A DNA stretch of 64,000 bases, taken from assembly GCA_964559835.1 (NCBI GenBank), contig CAZLJE010000003.1, positions 149,937 to 213,936 on the forward strand. Reading direction: 5' to 3'. The position numbers and the translations under genes were made by a program. How positions within the stretch are numbered: the first letter of the stretch is position 1; each line of letters opens with the position of its first letter. Below the pieces are notes generated by a model. The model saw only the letters and a list, made by a program, of their open reading frames with translations, was not told the origin of the DNA and made no database searches. Source of the stretch: DAISJI01 sp964559835. Its GTDB lineage: Bacteria > Acidobacteriota > Terriglobia > Terriglobales > Acidobacteriaceae. Positions 58,398 to 64,000 of the stretch are shown here, one piece after another.

Positions 58398-58706
58398 CTA
58401 TTTCACCTTGGCGAAGATGATGACCAGGGTGTACAGGGCCAGCGACTCGATCAGCGCCAGGCCGAGGATGAGCGCGAGCTGGATCCCAGGACGAGCACCC
58501 GGGTTGCGGGCGAGCGCTTCGGTGGCGGCGGCGGTGGCCTTCGCCTGTCCGAGGCCGCAGAGGCCGGAGGCGATGGCCATGGCAAAGCCGGCGGTGATGG
58601 CTACCCAGTTGGTAGCGGTCGCGGCGGGCTCGCCCTGCGCCAGCACCGGAAGGGCGAAGCACATAACGGCGAGCATCAGGAATACAAAGCTCAGAGTCTT
58701 ACGCAT
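58398..58706 (-). CDS. atpE: ATP synthase F0 subunit c
   Basis: The 102-residue protein has an N-terminal signal-like helix (MRKTLSFVFLMLAVMCFALP, cleavage near LAQ), then the two-helix hairpin. Helix 1 has GLCGLGQAKATAAATEALAR with the polar loop ARNPGARP; helix 2 has LALILGLALIESLALYTLVI. The ion-carrying Glu is in LIESLALY. A Gln in helix 1 (GLGQ), the Ser after the Glu and the later Tyr match part of the Na+-ring signature. AAGGAG lies 7 nt before the ATG. The F1 genes are not adjacent. Confidence 0.93.
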   Translation of the reverse strand: MRKTLSFVFLMLAVMCFALPVLAQGEPAATATNWVAITAGFAMAIASGLCGLGQAKATAAATEALARNPGARPGIQLALILGLALIESLALYTLVIIFAKVK

Positions 58707-58780
58707 TGGTGTTGCTCCTTTTTCAATTTGCCGCAGTGGGTGGTTGACCTCAACCCGTGCAGAGGCCCTCACGCTAACGG

Positions 58781-58868
58781 CAGTTGCAAGTTGCAAGTTG
58801 TCAGTTGTCAGTTGAAAACAAAACGAGGACGATCCGAGCATCAACTTTCAACTTACAACTTTCAACCG
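58781..58868. repeat. Inverted heptamer pair H32
   Basis: Left: five NAGTTGN units (58781-58815). Right: four TCAACTT/ACAACTT units (58841-58868). Located between atpB and atpE. Confidence 0.9.
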
Positions 58869-58874
58869 CAAATT

Positions 58875-59609
58875 CTAGTGTTCCGTGGCTACTGCGCCGG
58901 CGAGGTACACGGTCGTCAGCAGCACGAAAATGTACGCCTGCAGCAGTGAAACGCCGATGTGCAGGGCCAGGAACGCGACCGGAACGACCAAGGGCACGAG
59001 CGAGAAGAAGACCAGCGTCACCATGTCACCGGCGAACATGTTCGCGAACAGACGGATGGTGAGCGACATCACACGTGCAAGGTGACTGATTATCTCGATC
59101 GGGATCATCAACGGCGCCAGCACAGGCATGGGTCCGGCGAAGTGCGCGGCGTAGCGCAGCGGTCCCTGCTTCTTGATGCCCTGCGCGTTGTAGTAGATGA
59201 ACGCACAGATGGCGCAGCCCAGCGGGACCGACGGCACCGCGGTGGGCGCTTCGAATCCGGGGACCAGGCCGATCAGGTTGCAGAGCAGGATGAAGATGAA
59301 GAGGGCCGAAAGGAAAGGCGTGAAGCCTTCGCTGTGGTGCCCGATGATCTCGCGGCTCTGGCCCTCGATAAACCCGTTCAGGCCTTCGAAGATGTGCTGG
59401 AGCGCGCCGGGCTTGTCCACCGACAGGCGCGACCGCACCATGACGAAGAGCAGGATCAGGACTGCCGCGACCAGTATCTCCATGGCGACGGCGTTGTTGA
59501 TCGGCGCCTGCGGATACGGGGGCTCAATGTGCAGTGCGCGCAAGAGCGCCGTCACAGGCCCGGCGAGGAGCTTGTTCAGCAGTGCGGTAAATGGCAGTTG
59601 TTCAGGCAT
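58875..59609 (-). CDS. atpB: ATP synthase F0 subunit a
   Basis: The 244-residue membrane subunit forms the ion half-channels. It has FTPFLSALFIFILLCNLIGL, VPGFEAPTAVPSVPLG, IEIISHLARVMSLTIRLFAN with the essential Arg in TIRLFANM, and a C-terminal helix (SLLQAYIFVLLTTVYLAGAV). It is complete and followed by atpE. Confidence 0.95.
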   Translation of the reverse strand: MPEQLPFTALLNKLLAGPVTALLRALHIEPPYPQAPINNAVAMEILVAAVLILLFVMVRSRLSVDKPGALQHIFEGLNGFIEGQSREIIGHHSEGFTPFLSALFIFILLCNLIGLVPGFEAPTAVPSVPLGCAICAFIYYNAQGIKKQGPLRYAAHFAGPMPVLAPLMIPIEIISHLARVMSLTIRLFANMFAGDMVTLVFFSLVPLVVPVAFLALHIGVSLLQAYIFVLLTTVYLAGAVATEH

Positions 59610-59616
59610 GCAAAGA

Positions 59617-59644
59617 CAGTTGTAAGTTGTAAGTTCTAAGTTTA
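59617..59644. repeat. Heptamer array H33
   Basis: Four units AAGTTNN. The stop codon of atpI (59642-59644) is in the last unit. Confidence 0.85.
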
Positions 59645-60064
59645 AAACCCGCGGCGGAGGCCGACGAACGCTTCATAAACGGCTTCGCACAAAATCGCCG
59701 CCACGGCCAGAAAAAGCCCGCCCAGGAAACCGTACAGGCTCTTACGGGAACTCAAAAATATAACATAGGCGCCGAGTCCAACTAAAGCATAGCGCAGCAA
59801 GAACTTGGCGACAGTCGAGGCGCTCGATCCAGGGCGGCCGGATTGGGTGACTTTGTCGGCGAGGGCAGCAATGGCCCCTTTCAGCCAGACGAAATTCAGC
59901 CACGCGACAACGCAGCCGAGGAGCACGCCCATAGCCGTCTTCCAGCCGAACGCGACCAGCGCGGCGGCAGTGGCGAGCGGCGCGAGGACGAGCATGAAGC
60001 GGCGGATGCGGTCGAGGGCAGCCCCGTAGAAAGCGTCCGCGCGGGATGAAACTTCGCTGGGCAT
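59642..60064 (-). CDS. atpI: ATP synthase subunit I-like membrane protein
   Basis: The 140-residue protein has four hydrophobic helices (FMLVLAPLATAAALVAFGWK; AMGVLLGCVVAWLNFVWLKG; FLLRYALVGLGAYVIFLS; YGFLGGLFLAVAAILCEAVY) and a short basic loop. The position directly upstream of atpB and the fold fit the AtpI family, which helps c-ring assembly. I use the ATG at 60064; the frame upstream translates the heptamer hairpin. Confidence 0.8.
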   Translation of the reverse strand: MPSEVSSRADAFYGAALDRIRRFMLVLAPLATAAALVAFGWKTAMGVLLGCVVAWLNFVWLKGAIAALADKVTQSGRPGSSASTVAKFLLRYALVGLGAYVIFLSSRKSLYGFLGGLFLAVAAILCEAVYEAFVGLRRGF

Positions 60065-60068
60065 TGGC

Positions 60069-60138
60069 GATTTAGCGATTTGTGATTGGTGATTGAACAC
60101 GGCGGGACAAGCAATCACCAATCACAAATCACTAAATC
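60069..60138. repeat. Gene-less heptamer hairpin H34, matching the ends of four-helix-bundle element 2
   Basis: The left arm (60069-60095) starts GATTTAGCGATTTGTGATTG; the right arm (60112-60138) is its inverted copy with one difference. Core spacing is 8, 7, 7 as at 44888. A 16-nt spacer separates the arms. The right arm supplies the nuclease gene's last codon and stop. Confidence 0.92.
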
Positions 60139-61153
60139 ACAAATGAGGCGTAATTCCGTATTTTTCTTCGAGAAACGATTGCAATCGGTCCGGCAGCACC
60201 GCTGCGAGTTCCTGCCACGTCAGAACTTTGCAACGCAGGCGCAGGTCGTGCAGCTTGACGCAGCGCATGACGTCATACCACGCGTCGCGCAGGTCGGGGC
60301 GGCGCGCGTCGTGCAGGACACAGAAGGAGCAGTCGAGCGCGTAGGCTGCAAGAACGTTGCGAATGAGCTGGTAGGAGACGTAGCGCTCGCGCGTCTGTGG
60401 AAGCTCACGGCGGTGGAAGGCCTGTTTGAAGTCGCGGTACTGATCGACGATGCGCCTTTCACGCGATTGAAAGTCCGCTTCGGTCAGCTTGGCCTCGACC
60501 AGCAGCGACCCGAGGAGCATGTCGACCTCGGTGCGGTCGGATTTTTCATTGAGGAGCGGGACGCGAGGGCGGAAGCCGAAGACGGGGCTCGTGCCGTCCC
60601 TGACGGGACTCGGAGGGGTGGCGGCGTCCTGGTCCCGGCACTCATGTGCCGGGCTATGAACCGTCGTCCTGCGGACTTCTGCCGTTAACCTCGCATCGTC
60701 CCCGCACTCACCCTTCGACAAGCTCAGGGCAGGCCGTGCGGGGCTATGAACTGTCGTCCTGCGGACTTCGGATGGATCGACTCCGAGCATCGACAGGACG
60801 CGACTGTCGTCGAACAGGCCGGGGTAGCAGAAGACGTTCATCAGCAACGCGTCGGAGCTATTGCAGGAATCGAGTTCGGCCCAGAAGCCGCGGTCATTGC
60901 GCGGCAGGCTGGTGCGTCCGCTGGTGTGGACCTTCGTCAGACGTTTGGACCAGGCGGCGTTCGCGACTATGGCAGCGTAAGTTTCGGGCAGAAAGTTCCC
61001 GTGCGCACCGTCACAAGGTTCATAACAGACAACAGGCGCTTCGCCGTAGCTGAGCTGGTGGGCGAGGCGGTGCTTTCGCGCGAACTCAACATTCCGTTCG
61101 CGCAACTCGTGGCGAAACGCGGCGGCGAATCCGGCATTCGAGACGAGGTTCAC
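60137..61153 (-). CDS. PD-(D/E)xK nuclease-like protein inserted in the atp operon
   Basis: The 338-residue protein starts at a GTG overlapping the atpZ stop codon (GTGA), so it is coupled to atpZ. It has VNLVSNAGFAAAFRHELRER, WSKRLTKVHTSGRTSLPRND, LDSCNSSDALLMNVFCYPGL and NEKSDRTEVDMLLGSLLVEA followed by KLTEADF. The D...EAK spacing fits a PD-(D/E)xK nuclease core. Its middle contains repeat-derived residues: RRTTVHSPA twice, and PALSLSKGE. It is unlike anything in normal atp operons. It may be a restriction-like or repair nuclease. The stop codon lies in a heptamer hairpin. Confidence 0.65.
   Translation of the reverse strand: MNLVSNAGFAAAFRHELRERNVEFARKHRLAHQLSYGEAPVVCYEPCDGAHGNFLPETYAAIVANAAWSKRLTKVHTSGRTSLPRNDRGFWAELDSCNSSDALLMNVFCYPGLFDDSRVLSMLGVDPSEVRRTTVHSPARPALSLSKGECGDDARLTAEVRRTTVHSPAHECRDQDAATPPSPVRDGTSPVFGFRPRVPLLNEKSDRTEVDMLLGSLLVEAKLTEADFQSRERRIVDQYRDFKQAFHRRELPQTRERYVSYQLIRNVLAAYALDCSFCVLHDARRPDLRDAWYDVMRCVKLHDLRLRCKVLTWQELAAVLPDRLQSFLEEKYGITPHL
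60649..60768. repeat. Direct repeats within the nuclease-like gene
   Basis: GGGCTATGAACCGTCGTCCT then GCGGACTTC near 60651 recurs near 60738 with one base change. Between them lies CCCTTCGACAAGCTCAGGGC, an S-type related palindrome. All copies keep the reading frame. Confidence 0.8.
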
Positions 61154-61398
61154 TGCTTCTCTGATTTCATGGCGGTCCGGACTAATTCGACGAAGCCCGC
61201 CGCGATGCCAAGCAGTAGGCCGACGAGGTAGAGCCAGGTCATGTGCAGCCAGCGATCGAGCGCGACGCCGATGAGCCATCCGACGACGGTGCAGGCCGGA
61301 AGTATGAACGCGAGCTGCGAGTACTCGGCGAGCTGGACGTAGAACTTCTTCTTGGGCTCTGGGCTTTGGGCATTCGGCTGTGGGGTCTGGTCGGCCAT
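61150..61398 (-). CDS. atpZ: AtpZ/AtpI-like small membrane protein
   Basis: The 82-residue protein has two transmembrane helices (YSQLAFILPACTVVGWLIGV; WLYLVGLLLGIAAGFVELVR) joined by ALDRWLHMT, typical of AtpZ/AtpQ-type F0 accessory proteins. The N-terminal ADQTPQPNAQSPEPKKK is encoded by a heptamer array, so this soluble tail may be repeat-derived. An ATG at 61413 is an alternative start. Confidence 0.75.
   Translation of the reverse strand: MADQTPQPNAQSPEPKKKFYVQLAEYSQLAFILPACTVVGWLIGVALDRWLHMTWLYLVGLLLGIAAGFVELVRTAMKSEKQ
61352..61386. repeat. Heptamer array H35 inside the atpZ coding region
   Basis: Units TTGGGCT/CTGGGCT/TTGGGCA/TTCGGCT at 7-nt spacing, translated as the Pro/Gln-rich N-terminus of the small AtpZ-like protein. 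Confidence 0.8.
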
Positions 61399-61512
61399 GT
61401 CGGGAATCGACATTCTACAAGCAAACAAAACCGTTCACACGATCGACACGAAGTACACACGAAGGCGCGACGGCAGAGGTCGTGCGACCGTCGTGCCCTT
61501 CGAGTGAACTTT

Positions 61513-63048
61513 TTATTTCAGGAACCCGACCATCGAGCTTCCCGCCTGCTGGATGCCGAGTGCGGCGCCGGCGGCATTGATGAAGAAGTTCGGGAAAATG
61601 CCGATGAAGATCGTCGCCACACCGGTGATCACGAGCGCAACCTGCATACCGGGGCTGATGGTGACCGGTTCTTCGGTGATCGCGGGCTTCATGAACATCG
61701 CGTTGGCCATGCGCATGTAGTAGTAGAGGCCGAGCACCGCGAACAGCACGGCCACCGCGGCGAGCGTGTAGTGTCCGGTCTGGATCAGGCTGAGGAAGAT
61801 GAAGTACTTGCCCCAGAAGCCGGCCAGAGGCGGAATGCCCGCGAGCGACAGCAGGAAGAAGAGCATGAGCACGGCGGCGGTCGGCGCCTTGAAGAAGAGG
61901 CCGGCCATGTCGTCGATCTCGTCGCCGATGATGTTCTTGCGCCGCAGGGTAGTGATCACGGCGAACGCGCCCAGGTTCATGAACGTGTAGACGAGCAAAT
62001 AGATCAGGATGCCCTGGATGCCGGTCTGGTTCGTGACGTTATCGCTGGCGACAAGGCCGAGCAGCATGTAGCCGACGTGCGAGATGGAACTGTACGCCAA
62101 CAGGCGCTTTACGTTGTTCTGGGTGAGGGCGGCGAAGTTGCCGCCGATCATGGTCGCGACGGCGACGAAGATCAGCAGGGGCACGTAGAGCGGGCGCATC
62201 GGGTACAAGCCCCACAGGAAGATGCGCAGCAGCATCGCCCAGCCGGCGGCTTTCACGGCAACGGACATGTAGCCGGTCACGCTGGTCGGCGCGCCTTCAT
62301 ACGCATCGGGCGCCCACTGGTGGAACGGAACGGCGGCGATCTTGAAGAGCAGGCCGACGGCGGTGGTCAGCAGCGCAATGATCGCGATCGGATTGCGCGG
62401 ATTCGCTGCCATCACGCGCTCCAGCGCGATGCCGATCACGCGCAGGTTGGTTGACCCGGACAGACCGTAAAGCAGCGACAGACCATACGCGAACACGCCG
62501 CTGGAGAACGCTCCCAGCAGCAGGTACTTCAGGGCGGCTTCGTTGGAGCGCGTGTCGCGACGCAGGAAACCGACCAGGACGTAGGTGGAAATGGCCATCA
62601 CTTCCAGGCCGATGAAGAGCAGGACGATATCGAAGCCGGCGGCCATACACATCATGCCGACGACGGAAAACAGGACGAGCGCGTAAAACTCGCCGTGGTT
62701 CTCGCGCTCGATCTCCAGGTACCGGACAGACATCAGGATGGCAATAGCGGCGCCGACGATGAAGAGGTAGAAGAAGTAGATGGCGAAACCGTCCATCAAC
62801 AGAGAGCCGACGTACTGCCCGTTGGCGCGGCTGATGTAGGCGAAGCCGCCGATCAGTTTCCCGCTGAGCTGGAGGCGGATGACCGAGGCCGCCGCGAAGC
62901 CGAGGCCAATCAGGGCCGTGATGGCGTTCCACTGCTTCCATTCGTCGTCGAGGAGCAGGTCGATCACCAGCACGCCGAGCCCGAACAGAGACAGCAAGAT
63001 GATCGGGAGCGAGAGCGCGTAATCGGTGCCGGTAAAGAATTGCATCAT
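61513..63048 (-). CDS. nuoN: NADH-quinone oxidoreductase subunit N, copy 2
   Basis: The 511-residue ND2-type antiporter-like subunit has VLLFIGLEVMAISTYVLVGF, LLFKIAAVPFHQWAPDAYEG, LTQNNVKRLLAYSSISHVGY and FFLLSLAGIPPLAGFWGKYF. It is distinct from copy 1 and sits 4 nt downstream of a second nuoM. This looks like the 3' end of a second nuo gene set running toward the right edge on the minus strand. Confidence 0.94.
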   Translation of the reverse strand: MMQFFTGTDYALSLPIILLSLFGLGVLVIDLLLDDEWKQWNAITALIGLGFAAASVIRLQLSGKLIGGFAYISRANGQYVGSLLMDGFAIYFFYLFIVGAAIAILMSVRYLEIERENHGEFYALVLFSVVGMMCMAAGFDIVLLFIGLEVMAISTYVLVGFLRRDTRSNEAALKYLLLGAFSSGVFAYGLSLLYGLSGSTNLRVIGIALERVMAANPRNPIAIIALLTTAVGLLFKIAAVPFHQWAPDAYEGAPTSVTGYMSVAVKAAGWAMLLRIFLWGLYPMRPLYVPLLIFVAVATMIGGNFAALTQNNVKRLLAYSSISHVGYMLLGLVASDNVTNQTGIQGILIYLLVYTFMNLGAFAVITTLRRKNIIGDEIDDMAGLFFKAPTAAVLMLFFLLSLAGIPPLAGFWGKYFIFLSLIQTGHYTLAAVAVLFAVLGLYYYMRMANAMFMKPAITEEPVTISPGMQVALVITGVATIFIGIFPNFFINAAGAALGIQQAGSSMVGFLK

Positions 63049-63052
63049 GAGC

Positions 63053-64000
63053 CTACCTCACCATAGCCACCGGAGTTGCCGGAGGCTTGGGTGCTTCGTG
63101 TTGCGCGGGAACAGCCGCTGGTTCAGCCGCGGGCGGTACAGCCGGCTTCTCCGCCAGCGCGGGCTTATTCGGGAACAGTTCCGGACGCACCGTCTGCACC
63201 AACTGGTTCACCGGTTGGTCGAGGATATGGAAAAACGGCTTGGGATAGAGACCGATCCAGAACGCCATGATCAACAGCGGCATGAAGTAAACGACCTCGC
63301 GGGGTGTCAGATCGGCGAGTTTCGCATTCTTCTCGTTCGTCACCGGCCCGAAGAACACGCGCTGATACAACCAGAGCAAGTACGCTGCGCCGAGGACGAT
63401 GCCCGGGACCGCCCATGCTGCCCAGACTTTGCTCTCGACGAACGTGCCTTGCAGGATGGTGAACTCGCCGATGAAGCCGTTCAGCAGCGGTAGGCCCATC
63501 GAACTGAGGAAGGCGATCATGGTGATGGTCGCGTAGACCGGCATGACATTGCTGATGCCGCCGTACTCGACGATCTCGCGCGTGTGCCGCCGCTCGTACA
63601 AAATGCCGACGATCAAGAACAGCGCGCCGGTCGAAATACCGTGGTTGATCTGCTGGAGCACTGAGCCTGCGATGCCCGCCTGGTTCAGCGCGAAGATACC
63701 GAGCGTGCAGAAGCCGAGGTGGCTGACGGACGAATACGCCACCAGTTTTTTCATGTCTTTCTGGACGAGCGAGACCAACGCGCCGTAGATGATGCCGATC
63801 AGCGACAGCGTGATCACAATGCCGCGCACGCGTGGGTCCTTGACGACATCCGGGAAGAACGGCAGCGAGAAGCGGATGAACCCGTACGTCCCCATCTTCA
63901 GCAGGACGCCTGCCAGGATCACCGAGCCCGCCGTGGGCGCTTCCACGTGCGCGTCGGGGAGCCATGTGTGGAACGGGAACATCGGCACCTTGATGGCGAA
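63053..64000 (-). CDS. nuoM: NADH-quinone oxidoreductase subunit M, copy 2 (partial, 5' end outside window)
   Basis: The frame is open to the window edge; the visible 315 residues start FAIKVPMFPFHTWLPDAHVE and contain APTAGSVILAGVLLKMGTYG, MKKLVAYSSVSHLGFCTLGI and GLPLLNGFIGEFTILQ. The C-terminal 45 residues are unusual for NuoM: Pro/Ala-rich (PPAAEPAAVPAQHEAPKPPA). The stop codon is 4 nt before nuoN copy 2. Confidence 0.94.
   Translation of the reverse strand, partial: FAIKVPMFPFHTWLPDAHVEAPTAGSVILAGVLLKMGTYGFIRFSLPFFPDVVKDPRVRGIVITLSLIGIIYGALVSLVQKDMKKLVAYSSVSHLGFCTLGIFALNQAGIAGSVLQQINHGISTGALFLIVGILYERRHTREIVEYGGISNVMPVYATITMIAFLSSMGLPLLNGFIGEFTILQGTFVESKVWAAWAVPGIVLGAAYLLWLYQRVFFGPVTNEKNAKLADLTPREVVYFMPLLIMAFWIGLYPKPFFHILDQPVNQLVQTVRPELFPNKPALAEKPAVPPAAEPAAVPAQHEAPKPPATPVAMVR

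Noticed and set aside
1..64000. tRNA or rRNA genes
   Set aside because: No cloverleaf with a TTCGAATC-type T-loop and anticodon arm, and no rRNA motif, was found on reading both strands; a covariance-model search was not possible.

Overview
The window looks like a chromosomal segment from a GC-rich member of the Acidobacteriota (Terriglobia/Koribacter-like). This placement is inferred from gene content: a TonB-dependent receptor with an N-terminal carboxypeptidase-regulatory-like domain, a bacterial tricorn-type protease, secreted DUF3857/transglutaminase proteins, a CHRD protein, Ku, and a split respiratory and ATP-synthase gene set. No rRNA, tRNA, CRISPR array, prophage or transposase gene was seen.

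Layout. 1-11.5 kb: rRNA methyltransferase, a four-helix-bundle (S23/IVP-like) gene, tsaC, a YdcF-like protein, a TonB receptor, a cyclase-family protein, a YVTN-propeller lipoprotein, CHRD and DinB proteins, and Ku. 11.6-21.4 kb: DUF92 membrane protein, D-aminoacylase-like amidohydrolase, acyl-CoA dehydrogenase, MBL-fold hydrolase, meaB and mce (propionate/methylmalonyl-CoA handling), tsaB, rimI and a YdcH-like protein. 21.6-29.5 kb: psd-pssA-(Asd-like) overlapping operon, two frameshifted genes, lptE and holA. 29.9-40 kb: two overlapping DUF3857 proteins and the tricorn protease. 40.2-42.5 kb: zinc-ribbon protein, MerR regulator, thiS and an unknown protein. 42.6-56.5 kb: a complex I operon (nuoA, C, D, E, F, G, H, J, K, L, M, N) that lacks nuoB and nuoI and is interrupted by a second four-helix-bundle gene. 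56.6-64 kb, minus strand: an ABC exporter pair, then the membrane-sector ATP synthase genes (atpE, atpB, atpI, atpZ) with a PD-(D/E)xK nuclease-like gene inserted, then second copies of nuoN and nuoM running off the window.

The most unusual signal is between the genes. About 35 short arrays are degenerate tandem repeats with an almost exact 7-nt period. Their cores are unrelated in sequence (NNGCCAT, TTGGTNN, AACTTNN, GATTGNN, TGATTNN, GTATTCN, AAGTACN, NGGGCTT and others). Many occur as inverted pairs, several contain a start or stop codon of the neighbouring gene, and a few are translated inside genes. Both four-helix-bundle genes lie between inverted heptamer arrays. The second sits in the middle of the nuo operon, and a near-identical pair of its terminal arrays, without the gene, lies in the atp operon at 60069-60138. 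I read this as a candidate mobile element family: a four-helix-bundle gene plus heptamer terminal inverted repeats, with gene-less derivatives. The mobility and the role of the protein are inference. Four other dispersed repeat classes are also present: 9-10-nt 'CACGAAGGA' arrays, a 'CCCTAGCCGGTTTTGCTAGGG' type hairpin, a 'GCCAGGCAAGCCTGGC' palindrome, and 'CTGAGCGAAGTCGAAGG' elements. Some copies have entered coding sequence in frame.
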